Part shown: piece by piece, positions 28,932 to 38,238 of the stretch | How positions within the stretch are numbered: position 1 is the first letter of the stretch | Layout: the number at the start of each line of letters is the position of its first letter | Assembly (NCBI GenBank): GCA_035529895.1 | Contig: DATKVV010000070.1 | Location: 137,762-201,761, forward strand | Source: JAUWKC01 sp035529895 | Lineage (GTDB): Bacteria > Planctomycetota > Phycisphaerae > Sedimentisphaerales > Anaerobacaceae | Direction: 5' to 3' | DNA length: 64,000 nucleotides | Translations under genes and position numbers: made by a program | The notes under the pieces: model-generated | The model's input: only the letters and a program-made list of their open reading frames with translations | Databases searched by the model: none | Told to the model about the DNA's origin: nothing

Positions 28932-29870
28932 CTAAGGCCTTGGGTGGAACTGTTTGTGTATCTTTCGCAACCTTTCCTGGTCAACGTGGGTATATATCTG
29001 GGTGGTAGCAATATCCACATGTCCGAGCATTTCCTGGATGCTTCGCAAATCCGCTCCGCCTCCAAGCAGATGCGTCGCGAAGCAATGTCTCAGAGTATGT
29101 ACCGTAAGATTCCTTGTCATTCCTGCACAAATTGCGTATTTTTTAACCAAACGCCATATTTCAATACGACTTAGGGGTCGACCTGTTCGAGAAAGAAGCA
29201 GAAAATCAGCGCTGAACGGCTTGGCCAGTTTCGGCCGCAGATTCCTTAGATAATCCACCGTAGCTGCAATGGCGGTTCTGCCGACCGGAATTATGCGCTC
29301 CCTGTTACCTTTGCCCAGGCAGCGCAGATACCCGATATCGAGGTTCAAATCCGTGGTTCGCAGCCCGGCTAACTCGCCGGCTCGTACGCCGGTGGCATAA
29401 AGCAGTTCAAGCATCGCTTTGTCGCGAAGGTAGAAAGGTTCCTTATCCGAAGGTGCATTTAGAAGCTTAATAACCTGCTGCTTGCTGCAAACGACCGGCA
29501 GTCTCTGCCATAACTTCGGACTTTCCAGGATTGCCAGGAAGTCCTCATCGACAAGTCCCGTCAGCTTGCCAAATCTCAGGAACATCCTGATTGCAACAAG
29601 ACTCCGCTTAACTGTGCCTTCGGATTTGTTGTCAGTACTGAGGATTCGCAGATAACCCTGGATAAGAACAGGTTTTATTTGCTCCAGTCGACTGACACCG
29701 CTTAAGCGGCAATAATCAAGGAAGCATTTCAAATCGCGACCATACGCCAGAGTGGTGTTCTCGGACAGGCCCGCTTCAATGGTTAAGTAATCGAGAAAAT
29801 CTTTGGCGTTCCGCCCCAGGGGCAGAGAAAGCAGCTTGTCGCCGACGCTTCTTGCTTGTGTCGACAGCAT
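28932..29870 (-). CDS. xerD: Site-specific tyrosine recombinase XerD-like
   Basis: XerC/XerD recombinases resolve chromosome dimers at dif. The 312 residues contain the N-terminal SAM-like core-binding domain (DFLDYLTIEAGLSENTTLAYGRDLKCFLDYC) and a complete catalytic set: Arg163 (ATGVRAGEL), Lys187 (GKGNRER), His258 and Arg261 (HTLRHCFATHLL), His284 (LGHVD) and Tyr293 (TQIYTHVD). The length and the GKGNRERIIPVG motif fit the chromosomal XerD group rather than a phage integrase. XerC cannot be wholly excluded without a tree. Confidence 0.88.
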   Translation of the reverse strand: MLSTQARSVGDKLLSLPLGRNAKDFLDYLTIEAGLSENTTLAYGRDLKCFLDYCRLSGVSRLEQIKPVLIQGYLRILSTDNKSEGTVKRSLVAIRMFLRFGKLTGLVDEDFLAILESPKLWQRLPVVCSKQQVIKLLNAPSDKEPFYLRDKAMLELLYATGVRAGELAGLRTTDLNLDIGYLRCLGKGNRERIIPVGRTAIAATVDYLRNLRPKLAKPFSADFLLLSRTGRPLSRIEIWRLVKKYAICAGMTRNLTVHTLRHCFATHLLGGGADLRSIQEMLGHVDIATTQIYTHVDQERLRKIHKQFHPRP

Positions 29871-30349
29871 CGAAATATCCCAAAAAACTCGATACGCTGT
29901 CCGCCATGCACTCCTATATCCTAACTATCGGCCCTGAAACGAGATAACCTTTAGTCAGTTGCCGAACCGAGCCGTGAAAACTCCCCAAGCCGGTTTTGGG
30001 TGAGTCGGCCTGAAAATACGCCACAATGAGCTATCTAACCCGGATTTTGCAAAATTATTGCAAAAATCCTAAAAATCCTAAAAAAAAGTGTAACAATCGG
30101 AACGTTTTCGGCACCTTATTGTATGGACTCATCTCCATGAGACGCCGGCGAAGCAACGTTTCTCTTGTTAGATACGGAAAGAGGGCCCGGTGGACGGTTC
30201 GCTATTTTGACCCACAGGTCAGGTATTAACGATACGTACAAGAACCGGTCTCTTGGGCAAAAAGCGGGCATGGTTATGGCATTTTTTGCTTGACGAGGCC
30301 TTACTTTCGTAGTAGCAAGAACAAAACACGGTTTTGGGAGGACACTAAA
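29871..30349. other. Divergent intergenic region between xerD and the FG-GAP gene
   Basis: About 480 nt separate two divergent genes. It includes an A-rich stretch with two copies of AAAAATCCT (around 30063-30080) and a candidate plus-strand promoter at 30290-30318. A 67-codon ORF at 30026-30229 has no family features or ribosome-binding site and is not accepted. Confidence 0.5.
30290..30318 (+). promoter_or_regulatory. Candidate promoter for the FG-GAP/dockerin gene
   Basis: TTGACG (30290-30295), a 17-nt spacer and TAGCAA (30313-30318) lie about 32 nt before the start codon. The -35 is good; the -10 is weak (T, A and the fifth-position A match). Confidence 0.3.
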
Positions 30350-33049
30350 ATGAAAAAGCTCATTCCTGCGCTTGCGTTCCTGCTTTGGGTGGTAATTCCC
30401 TGTCAGGCAAACCCGATTCCGGTGCCGCCGCCGGCAAGTATGCCCCTGGAAGATATGCATGTTCAAATCCTGCCCCACGCTGATGGACTTCGGGCCACAT
30501 TCACAGGCGATTTCACCTTCACCTACATCCCCGAAGACGTCACTTCGATGCTGTTTCCCGTACCGCCTGATGCTTGTAACATCCGCGTTTGGCAGGACGA
30601 GGTCGAACTGTCCTGGAGCTGGAGCACCGACGAGTATCCAACCATTCTGCCGGAAATGCCAACAATGCCGATGATCCAGTGGCAAGGACCGTTCCCGCTT
30701 TCCGGCGCCGTCTTTCGGGTCGATTATGAACATAGCCTAATCGAGCGGCCGGAAAAGTTCATCTTCTTCTACGCTAACGGGACCGGCAAGTATTTTCCCA
30801 CTTACGAAAAGACTACCACCGCATACTTTGATATTACGCTCCCCGTCGGTTACGTGGTCGAAGGCGTTTGGTGGGACGAACTGCCCTACGCCTACCAGGT
30901 GGACGGCTATCATCTGACCCTGACCGTCCAGTCATATTTCGGCCCAATCGTACACGATGTGATTGTTTCGCTGGTGAGGGACCCTGCCGGCGACGACTGC
31001 AACGGCAACGGCATCCCCGACGGTGAAGACCTGGCCCCACCCGTCGATCTCTCGAACAGAACTAACTATACCCTTGGAAACAATCCCTCCGCGGTGGACT
31101 TCGCCGACTTTAACGGTGACTCAGCACCGGACATGGTAGTCACCAATACGGGCGATGATAACATCTCGGTGAAGTCCAACAGCGGCAACGGCACCTTCTT
31201 CGGGCCAGCGCGAAGCTACGCCGTTGGTAATTACCCGCGTGCGGTCACAACCGGTGATTTTGACAAAGACAACGACATGGACATCGCCGTAGCTAACTCC
31301 CATTCTGATAACGTCTCGGTACTCTTGAACAACGGCAATGGCACGTTTGCCCCAAAAACAGACTACCCCGCCGGCAACGGCCCCTGCTGCATACAAACCA
31401 CCGACCTTGACGGTGACACCGACAACGACCTCGTGGTAGCAAACGAATACGGTAAGAATATATCGATACTTCTCAACAATGGCGACGGCACGTTCGCTCT
31501 ACCCGTTAACTACCCTGTTGGCGATTATACAAACTGGGTCGCCTGTGGTGACTTTAACGGGGATGGAAAACCGGATTTGGCTGCCGCCTGCGGTGGTTCG
31601 GTCTCGGCCGCCATCCTGATGAACAACGGTAACGGCACTTTTGCCCCCCCTGTAAGTTACGATGTTTTGTACGCCACCTCGGTGGCCTGCGGGGATTTCG
31701 ACTCTGATGGTGACATCGATGTGGCGGTGGTATCTCCCGACCCCAAGACCGTCACAATATTGAAAAACAACGGGGCCGGCGTGTTCACGATAGGGCCGAA
31801 CTATGGCGTCAGACCTCAGCCCGAGAACATAATTGCAGCAGACCTTGACGACGACGGTCATCTCGACCTGGCAGTGGCCGGTTCAGACTATTATGACGCG
31901 GATATGGAACCCGTTGCAGGCGCCGTCTCGCTGCTCATGAACAGGGGCGACGGCACATTCAGACCGGGACCGGACGTGAGAATGTTGGCCGTCTACCTGA
32001 GAAAGGCCGCGGTTGCAAACCTGAATAATGACTCACTACCAGACCTCGCCGCAGCGAACGGATATGACACCAGCCAGGTCACGGTCTTTCTCAACCAGAC
32101 CCCCCCGCCGCTCAGCCATGATTGGAATGGCAACGGCGTGCCCGACGAATGCGAAAGTCTTAAAGTGGGGGACTTTGACTTCGATGGTGATTACGATATG
32201 AATGACGTCTGGGTCTTCGCCAACCACTGGCTGCTCACAGAATGCATGAAACCCGACTGGTGTGACGGAACGGACGTTGACGAAAATCACTCCGTCAACC
32301 TGGGCGACTTCGCTGTTTTTGCCCAGCACTGGCCGCATACGTACCCTCCTGAGCCGGGCATGACCTACGAAATAGGCGAATGCGACCTCGGGGCAACTGA
32401 CGCCAACGCGGGCGAGCCTAACTTCTCAGTATGGGTCGAGGGCCGATACATTCACTTTGCGGACATGATTTACGCCAATTGCTGCCCCGACGAGCTCGGC
32501 CTCGAAAAAGAGATAATCGGCAATAAAATCACCCTTCGTGAGATTGGCTACGGAGGCATCTGTGACTGCATGTGCTGGTTTCCCGTAACCGCCACACTTG
32601 GGCCCTTCGAAGACGGAACCTTCACCGTGGAGGTTATTGACAACTACGGAAAGTCACTCGGCGTCGTTCAGGTCGTAATCGGCAGCTCCGGTGAACCCGG
32701 GATGGCTTATCAAATAGATGACTGCAACATGGAGGCCGCGCTTTCAGCAGAAGCCGTCTCCGCACAGACACGGTTCAGCGTTACGGTCGAGGGCCAATAC
32801 ATCCATTTCAAAGATATGATGGTCGCCAACTGCTGCCCGGATCAGCTCGGCCTGGAAATGACGGTGGAGGATAAACTCATTACCGTTTACGAGACTGAAT
32901 ATACCCCCGGCGGCTGCTGGTGCACCTGCGATTATCCCGTAACGGCGACACTCGGGCCTTTTGAGCCAGGCACTTACACTCTCGAAGTTTATGAGGACTG
33001 GGGCGGCTTCATCGGAAGCACAACTGTCACTATAGGCCCAGGCCCGTAA
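30350..33049 (+). CDS. Secreted FG-GAP/VCBS-repeat protein with dockerin-like region and duplicated Cys-rich C-terminal domain
   Basis: The ATG at 30350 has GGGAGGA 8 nt upstream, giving 899 residues. Order of parts: signal peptide (1-20, ending PCQA); a beta-rich domain to about 215; a DDCNGNGIPDGED linker; about six to seven FG-GAP/VCBS repeats (FADFNGDSAPDMVVTN, GDFDKDNDMDIAVANS, TDLDGDTDNDLVVANE and so on) that should form a calcium-binding propeller; a second linker DWNGNGVPDECE; a dockerin-like pair of calcium loops (GDFDFDGDYDMNDVWVFANHW and DVDENHSVNLGDFAVFAQHW). Two copies of a 110-residue domain with an ANCCPD and a CxCxC-type motif follow. Extracellular or surface location is likely; the ligand is unknown. 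Confidence 0.85.
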   Translation: MKKLIPALAFLLWVVIPCQANPIPVPPPASMPLEDMHVQILPHADGLRATFTGDFTFTYIPEDVTSMLFPVPPDACNIRVWQDEVELSWSWSTDEYPTILPEMPTMPMIQWQGPFPLSGAVFRVDYEHSLIERPEKFIFFYANGTGKYFPTYEKTTTAYFDITLPVGYVVEGVWWDELPYAYQVDGYHLTLTVQSYFGPIVHDVIVSLVRDPAGDDCNGNGIPDGEDLAPPVDLSNRTNYTLGNNPSAVDFADFNGDSAPDMVVTNTGDDNISVKSNSGNGTFFGPARSYAVGNYPRAVTTGDFDKDNDMDIAVANSHSDNVSVLLNNGNGTFAPKTDYPAGNGPCCIQTTDLDGDTDNDLVVANEYGKNISILLNNGDGTFALPVNYPVGDYTNWVACGDFNGDGKPDLAAACGGSVSAAILMNNGNGTFAPPVSYDVLYATSVACGDFDSDGDIDVAVVSPDPKTVTILKNNGAGVFTIGPNYGVRPQPENIIAADLDDDGHLDLAVAGSDYYDADMEPVAGAVSLLMNRGDGTFRPGPDVRMLAVYLRKAAVANLNNDSLPDLAAANGYDTSQVTVFLNQTPPPLSHDWNGNGVPDECESLKVGDFDFDGDYDMNDVWVFANHWLLTECMKPDWCDGTDVDENHSVNLGDFAVFAQHWPHTYPPEPGMTYEIGECDLGATDANAGEPNFSVWVEGRYIHFADMIYANCCPDELGLEKEIIGNKITLREIGYGGICDCMCWFPVTATLGPFEDGTFTVEVIDNYGKSLGVVQVVIGSSGEPGMAYQIDDCNMEAALSAEAVSAQTRFSVTVEGQYIHFKDMMVANCCPDQLGLEMTVEDKLITVYETEYTPGGCWCTCDYPVTATLGPFEPGTYTLEVYEDWGGFIGSTTVTIGPGP
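32354..33046 (+). repeat. Tandem duplication encoding two ANCCPD domains
   Basis: The end of the preceding gene encodes two related units, about 32354-32688 and 32692-33046. Both follow the plan PGM-x-Y-x-I-x-x-C, F/V-x-V-x-VEG-x-YIHF-x-DM, ANCCPD-x-LGLE, C-x-C-x-C (CDCMC and CWCTC), PVTATLGPFE-x-GT and EV...G...V-x-IG. The six or so conserved Cys per unit suggest disulfides or metal binding. I do not recognise this domain. Confidence 0.8.
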
Positions 33050-33184
33050 CACTTTCTCGGCATCTGGTTCTTGGCCGTAAAACCTTGCTCTCCTCACATC
33101 TTTGCTCAAACTGTAAAAAAGCAATTGCTTCTTGAGTTCAAATCTGCCCACCTATATAATCAGGCCAAATTCAGGGTTCCAGAA

Positions 33185-33775
33185 ATGAAGGGACGCAAAA
33201 ATAAAATCAAAGCATTGTGTCTTGCGGCTTGTGCGACCATATTCCTTTTGGCGGGCTGCGGACGGACACTGCAGTATCAGCCGGTTGACCAGGTTTGCGT
33301 GCCGGACGCGAACAAAGCCAACGCCTTGCAGGCAGCCGAAGATGTCCTTGGCCGAATGCACTTTACTATCGACAAGGCCGACGCCGACCAGGGATTCATA
33401 AGGACCAATCCCCTCCCCGGCGCACAGTTCTTCGAATTCTGGCGCAAAGACAACATCGGCCCTTCCAACTCGCTTCAGGCGAATCTGCACAGCATTCGAA
33501 GAATCGCAGAATTACAGACAAGCCAACAAGCCGGACAATTATGCATCAAATGCGATGTAAAGCTCCAGCGACTGTCCCTGCCTGAGCATGAAGTCACCAG
33601 CAGCGCCCGGGCTTACGAGATGTTCGCCGGGAGCAGCGCGGCGATGCAGGAGCTCAGACTGCATCCCCAGCAGAAAAAACAGGCCGCCTGGCTCGATTTG
33701 GACAACGACACCGAGCTGGCAACAGTGATTTTGAAACAAATCGAAGAAAAGCTGAATGCTAAAAACCAAAAGTAA
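33185..33775 (+). CDS. Lipoprotein of unknown function
   Basis: The 196-residue product starts at the ATG 33185 (MKGRKNKIKALCLAACATIFLLAGCGRT). The lipobox LLAGC places the lipidated Cys at about residue 34 of a typical type II signal peptide. The mature part is soluble, with no motif I recognise; the GRMHFTIDKADADQGFIRTNPLPGAQFFEFW region is reminiscent of small outer-membrane-associated lipoproteins. It sits just before galE on the same strand, 28 nt away. Confidence 0.75.
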   Translation: MKGRKNKIKALCLAACATIFLLAGCGRTLQYQPVDQVCVPDANKANALQAAEDVLGRMHFTIDKADADQGFIRTNPLPGAQFFEFWRKDNIGPSNSLQANLHSIRRIAELQTSQQAGQLCIKCDVKLQRLSLPEHEVTSSARAYEMFAGSSAAMQELRLHPQQKKQAAWLDLDNDTELATVILKQIEEKLNAKNQK

Positions 33776-33803
33776 ATAACTCACTGGATAAAATAAGAAG
33801 GTT

Positions 33804-34787
33804 ATGAGAGTCCTTGTCTGCGGCGGAGCTGGATATATCGGCAGCAATATGACGGCCATCTTAGCCGCCGAAGGCTACGAACCGGTCGTCCTGGACAATC
33901 TAACCACAGGCCACAGGTCCGCGATACCACAGGTTCAGTTCGTCCACGGCGACCTGGCCGATTATGAACTGGTCGTCAAAACCCTCAGGAACCATCGAAT
34001 AGAAGCCGTAATGCATTTTGCCGCCTTCATCGAAGTCGGTGAATCGGTACGCTTGCCGCTCAAATACTATCAAAACAACGTATCCAACACACACACGCTT
34101 TTGTCAGCAATGGTAACAGCAGACGTTGAGAAACTTGTTTTTAGCAGCACGGCAGCGGTTTATGGCATGCCCCATAAGACGCCGATTACCGAAGACTCGC
34201 CGAAGGAGCCGATTAACCCTTATGGCGAAACCAAGCTGGCGGCCGAAAGAATGTGTCACTATCAAAGCCGGGCGGGAAAACTTCGCTACGCGTCCCTGCG
34301 ATACTTCAACGCCTCAGGCGCCGGAAATAATGCCTGCCTCGGCGAAGACCATCGGCCCGAATCGCACCTTATCCCCCTGACCATACAGGCGGCTATGGGC
34401 AAACGCGCCGAAATGCAAATCTACGGAACCGACTACCCCACACCCGATGGAACCTGCGTCCGCGATTATATTCATATCGAGGACTTGTGTCGGGCGCACC
34501 TGTTGGCGCTGAGCAAACTGGACTCAAGCTCCGAGCTGGTCTACAACCTCGGCAATAGCAAGGGCTATTCGGTAAGAGAGGTAATTGATACGGTCAAGAA
34601 AGTTTCCGGCAAAGACTTTAAGGTCGCCGAGGCAGGCCGCCGGCCAGGCGATGCGCCCATACTGACCTCCGACGCCACAAAAGCAAAAAACGAACTCGGC
34701 TGGACGCCCGAATTCCCCGACCTTGAAAAGATAGTATCGACCGCCTGGAAATGGCATAGCGAACACCCGGATGGATATCCGAACTGA
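33804..34787 (+). CDS. galE: UDP-glucose 4-epimerase
   Basis: GalE interconverts UDP-glucose and UDP-galactose with bound NAD. The 327 residues show the Rossmann motif GGAGYIGS (7-14), the catalytic Ser/Thr segment FSSTAAVYG (113-121) and Tyr140/Lys144 (NPYGETKLAAE). Substrate-binding blocks NASGA, VRDYIHIEDLCRAHLLAL and a C-terminal GRRPGDAPILTSDATKAKNELGW are typical of GalE. The short length matches bacterial group 1 enzymes. It neighbours a hexokinase gene, consistent with a sugar-activation unit. AAGAAGG precedes the ATG. Confidence 0.93.
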   Translation: MRVLVCGGAGYIGSNMTAILAAEGYEPVVLDNLTTGHRSAIPQVQFVHGDLADYELVVKTLRNHRIEAVMHFAAFIEVGESVRLPLKYYQNNVSNTHTLLSAMVTADVEKLVFSSTAAVYGMPHKTPITEDSPKEPINPYGETKLAAERMCHYQSRAGKLRYASLRYFNASGAGNNACLGEDHRPESHLIPLTIQAAMGKRAEMQIYGTDYPTPDGTCVRDYIHIEDLCRAHLLALSKLDSSSELVYNLGNSKGYSVREVIDTVKKVSGKDFKVAEAGRRPGDAPILTSDATKAKNELGWTPEFPDLEKIVSTAWKWHSEHPDGYPN

Positions 34788-34820
34788 ACCGAACATCTCA
34801 GAACACAGCGAGGCCAGCTC

Positions 34821-36134
34821 GTGAGACAGATAAAAGACACAGTTATAGCTTTTCTCAAAAAACACGGAATGGACCCTGAGGACATTGATATAGAAAAAAC
34901 CTGCAATGTTTTCCTCGAGGAAATGCAAAAGGGCCTGGCCGGGCAGGACAGTTCCTTACAAATGATACCAACCTATATAGAAACCGGCAAAGACGTACCG
35001 GCAAATAAACCCGTTATTGCGGTGGACGCCGGAGGCACCAACTTCCGCGTGGCCACCGCATATTTCGATCAGAACAAAAACCCCGTCCTGGAGAATTTCC
35101 AGTCGTATGAAATGCCCGGAATAAAACAAGAGGTAAGCAAAGAAGATTTCTTCAGTACTATGGCCGGTTACATAGAACGCGTCGTTGACACAAGCAGCAA
35201 CATCGGGCTGTGTTTTTCCTATCCGGCTGAAATACTCCCCAATAAAGATGGCAAACTCATTCGCTTCTCAAAAGAAATAAAGGCAAGAGAAGTGGAAGGC
35301 CAGATGATTGGCGAAAACCTGGCCGCCGCCATCAGGCGGGCGGGTCATCACGGCCAAAAAAACATCGTCCTGCTCAACGATACTGTCGCCACCCTCCTGG
35401 CCGGCTGCGCGGGTTTTCAAAATAGAGCCTTTTCCACCTACATAGGCTTCATTCTCGGTACCGGAACCAATTGCTGCTACGTGGAACGAAACAAGAATAT
35501 TACCAAAAAAAAAGATTTGGACCCGGCAAAGACCCAGATAGTAAACGTCGAATCCGGTTCCTTCGGAAAGGCCCCCAGAGGGACAATTGACCTGCAGTTC
35601 GACAAATCAACACTCAACGCCGGAATGAGCACCTTCGAAAAAATGATATCCGGCGCGTATTTAGGCCCCCTCTGCCTGACATCCGCTCGTGTCGCCGCAC
35701 AGGATGGTCTGTTCTCGAAAGCTGCGTCCGAGAATCTGAATGCAATCAACCAGATAGATACAAAAGATGTAAACGACTTTATGTACCGCCCCAGAGGCGA
35801 TACAAACCCTCTGGCGTCCGCACTTCGTGCGGGAACCGAGCAGGATGTCGTCACATCGTACTGCCTGATTGACAGGCTGGTCGAACGAGCGGCAAAACTG
35901 ACCGCCATCAATCTGTCTTCAGTGGTGCTCAAAAGCAGCCAGGGTGACAACCCGTGCTCGCCCGTCTGCATCGTCGCCGAGGGTACGACCTTCTACGGAT
36001 TGAAATCCCTCAAGGCAAGAATCGAGTATTATCTGAAGTCATATCTGGAGGATAAAAACCAAAGGTTTTACGATATTGTAAACGTAGACAATGCGACCTT
36101 GATTGGCGCCGCGATTGCAGGTCTAACCAATTAA
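34821..36134 (+). CDS. Hexokinase of the eukaryotic-type family
   Basis: Hexokinases phosphorylate glucose and related hexoses with ATP. The GTG start has GAGG 7 nt upstream; 437 residues. The phosphate-1 loop VDAGGTNFRVA is at 68-78, the catalytic Asp is Asp187 in LLNDTVATLLAG, and GTGTN near residue 212 and VESGSFG follow. It also has FEKMISGAYLG, the eukaryotic hexokinase motif. This places it in the hexokinase family of yeast and animals and not among ROK glucokinases or E. coli Glk. Bacterial members are less common. Downstream of galE by 33 nt. Confidence 0.88.
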   Translation: MRQIKDTVIAFLKKHGMDPEDIDIEKTCNVFLEEMQKGLAGQDSSLQMIPTYIETGKDVPANKPVIAVDAGGTNFRVATAYFDQNKNPVLENFQSYEMPGIKQEVSKEDFFSTMAGYIERVVDTSSNIGLCFSYPAEILPNKDGKLIRFSKEIKAREVEGQMIGENLAAAIRRAGHHGQKNIVLLNDTVATLLAGCAGFQNRAFSTYIGFILGTGTNCCYVERNKNITKKKDLDPAKTQIVNVESGSFGKAPRGTIDLQFDKSTLNAGMSTFEKMISGAYLGPLCLTSARVAAQDGLFSKAASENLNAINQIDTKDVNDFMYRPRGDTNPLASALRAGTEQDVVTSYCLIDRLVERAAKLTAINLSSVVLKSSQGDNPCSPVCIVAEGTTFYGLKSLKARIEYYLKSYLEDKNQRFYDIVNVDNATLIGAAIAGLTN

Positions 36135-36240
36135 TATCTGTTTGGGTAACGCGCCGTCAAAAGATGCGCGGCCGTGCCGAGTTCCGGCAAGACAGATTAA
36201 GAGTGTAAGCTCAAAGTAAACAGAAATTATGGAGGTAGCT

Positions 36241-37008
36241 ATGAAAGAAAAATCATTGGCGTTCGGAATCTGTATTATGTTGATGGCCGCAACCGTCGGC
36301 TGTAACCCCGCCCACCAAAGCCGGCAAAACTGGGCCGTGCACGATATGAACCGACCGCAGCCCACGATAGTTACCGCCGCCTCGGCGCCGGGCGGCCCGC
36401 CATCCGACGCTATCGTGCTTTTCAACGGCACTGACCTGTCCGAATGGACCTCGGACAAGCAGGGCCAGCCCGCCGGCTGGAAAGTTGAAAACGGCTATAT
36501 GGAGGTCGTCAAGAAAAGCGGCTCCGTCCACACAAAACGCCGGTTCGGCGACTGCCAGTTGCACATCGAATGGGCCACGCCGGCCGAAGTCAGCGGCAGA
36601 GGACAGGGGCGGGGCAACAGCGGCGTCTTCCTTATGGGCAAGTACGAGGTGCAGGTGCTCGATTCATACGGCAACACAACATATCCGGACGGCCAGGCAG
36701 CCGCTATTTATGGCCAGAGCCCGCCAATGGTCAACGCCTCTCGAGGCCCCGGACAGTGGCAGACCTATGACGTCATCTTCCACAGGCCCGTCTTCAAAGG
36801 CAAAAAGCTCGTCAAGCCCGCCACTATTACGGTGCTTCACAACGGCGTTTTGGTCCAGGACCACTGGATTATCCAGGGTACGACCCTGCATAAAAAGCGC
36901 GCCGCGTACACCCCCCACGAGGACAAGCTGCCGATTTCGCTGCAGAACCACGGCAACCCCGTCCGCTACCGGAACATCTGGATACGCGAGCTGCCCGAAC
37001 AGCAATGA
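36241..37008 (+). CDS. DUF1080 (3-keto-disaccharide hydrolase-like) lipoprotein
   Basis: The ATG at 36241 has GGAGG 5 nt upstream. The 255-residue product has a type II signal peptide (LMAATVGCN) and a DUF1080 concanavalin-like fold: IVLFNGTDLSEWTSDKQGQPAGWKVENGYMEV, then GNSGVFLMGKYEVQVLDSYGN, and the end HGNPVRYRNIWIREL. Some DUF1080 proteins are annotated as 3-keto-disaccharide hydrolases; most are uncharacterised. Its grouping with a Gfo/Idh/MocA oxidoreductase is frequent in planctomycetes and fits an oxidised-sugar route, which is inference. Confidence 0.88.
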   Translation: MKEKSLAFGICIMLMAATVGCNPAHQSRQNWAVHDMNRPQPTIVTAASAPGGPPSDAIVLFNGTDLSEWTSDKQGQPAGWKVENGYMEVVKKSGSVHTKRRFGDCQLHIEWATPAEVSGRGQGRGNSGVFLMGKYEVQVLDSYGNTTYPDGQAAAIYGQSPPMVNASRGPGQWQTYDVIFHRPVFKGKKLVKPATITVLHNGVLVQDHWIIQGTTLHKKRAAYTPHEDKLPISLQNHGNPVRYRNIWIRELPEQQ

Positions 37009-37075
37009 TGCTCATCCAGGACAGCCGCGCGCCAGGATTGAGACAGATAAAAAGACTCGTTTGAAAGGACAGTTC

Positions 37076-38098
37076 GTGACGCCGAAAGAGCGAATTTACG
37101 CCATCATAAAAGGCGACCCATACGACCGTCCCGCCGTAACGCCTATTTTTATGGCCTGGGCTGCAAATTATATAGGCCGCCTTTACAGGGATTACTACCT
37201 CGACGGCGACGTTCTGGCCGAGGCCCAGATTGCGGTAACGCGAGCATTCAATCTCGACCAGATAAGCGCAATAAGCGACCCCTGGCGCGAAACCTCCGCC
37301 TACGGCGTCGAGTTTGAGTACCCGCCCGACGGCATCGGAAAACCCAAAGATACCCTAATAAAAACTTACGATGACATCGCCCGCCTGAAACTGCTTGATA
37401 TCGAAGGCGCCGAGCGAACAAGCCAGCGCGTCGAAAGCGTAAGAAAAATGGCTGCCGAAACCGGCCGGACCCACAGCGTCCTCGGCTGGATAGAAGGCCC
37501 GCTGGCCGAGTACGCCGACCTCCGCGGACTGGAAAACGCCCTGATGGACCTGATGGACAAGCCCGAAATGTTCACCGACGCCGCCGACATAATCGTCCGC
37601 AACGCAATCTCCTTTGCCCTCGCCCAAATCCGGGCCGGAGCGGATATGATTGGTATCGGCGACGCCGCCGCAAGCCTCATCGGAGCCGAGCTATATACCA
37701 AATACGTATTGCCCTCGGAGCAGAAACTTATTGCCGCCGTTCACGAAGCCGGCGCCGCCGTGAAGCTGCACATCTGCGGCAACACGATAAAAATCATTCA
37801 GTATATGGCCCAAACCGGCGCGGATGTCATAGACGTCGACTGGATGGTCCCTCTCGACAAAGCAAGGCAGCTCGTCGGCCCGGACATCGTGTTGTGCGGC
37901 AACTTCGACCCCTCGGCCGTCTTACTGCAGGGCAGCCCCGAAGATGTCGCCGACGCCGCAAGAAAGTGTCTCCAGACCGGAGGCGACAGATTCATCCTGA
38001 TGCCGGGCTGCGAAGTCCCGCCCGCCACGCCCGAACAGAATATTCGGGCGTTCTGCCCTTGCGAGGGCTGTTTGATTCCGGAAGAGTTAAAATGTTGA
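37076..38098 (+). CDS. Uroporphyrinogen decarboxylase-family protein (MtaA/MtbA-like)
   Basis: The GTG at 37076 has GAAAGGA 6 nt upstream; 340 residues. The sequence follows the URO-D superfamily barrel: TPKERIYAIIKGDPYDRPAVTP at the start, GWIEGPLAEYADLRG, KLHICGNT and the C-terminal GCEVPPATPEQNIRAF. The HICGN and GCE-x-PP motifs resemble methylcobalamin:coenzyme M methyltransferases more than true haem-pathway HemE, since the HemE N-terminal Arg motif (RQAGR) is absent. The physiological methyl or decarboxylation substrate is unknown; the setting is sugar catabolism. Confidence 0.85.
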   Translation: MTPKERIYAIIKGDPYDRPAVTPIFMAWAANYIGRLYRDYYLDGDVLAEAQIAVTRAFNLDQISAISDPWRETSAYGVEFEYPPDGIGKPKDTLIKTYDDIARLKLLDIEGAERTSQRVESVRKMAAETGRTHSVLGWIEGPLAEYADLRGLENALMDLMDKPEMFTDAADIIVRNAISFALAQIRAGADMIGIGDAAASLIGAELYTKYVLPSEQKLIAAVHEAGAAVKLHICGNTIKIIQYMAQTGADVIDVDWMVPLDKARQLVGPDIVLCGNFDPSAVLLQGSPEDVADAARKCLQTGGDRFILMPGCEVPPATPEQNIRAFCPCEGCLIPEELKC

Positions 38099-38238
38099 AG
38101 AATGAAGATTATGACTGAAAGTTACCATTATGGGTCTGCAACTGGTCATAAGCATTCTCCAAAAGATATGACAGTTGTAAGACGCAGCGCTGTTATTAAG
38201 GCGTGGTAAACGTCGGACCAGACAAGACAGGAGACAGC

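Noticed and set aside
30026..30229. 67-codon plus-strand ORF in the xerD/FG-GAP intergenic region
   Set aside because: No ribosome-binding site and an Arg/Asn-rich composition without recognisable motifs; probably chance.
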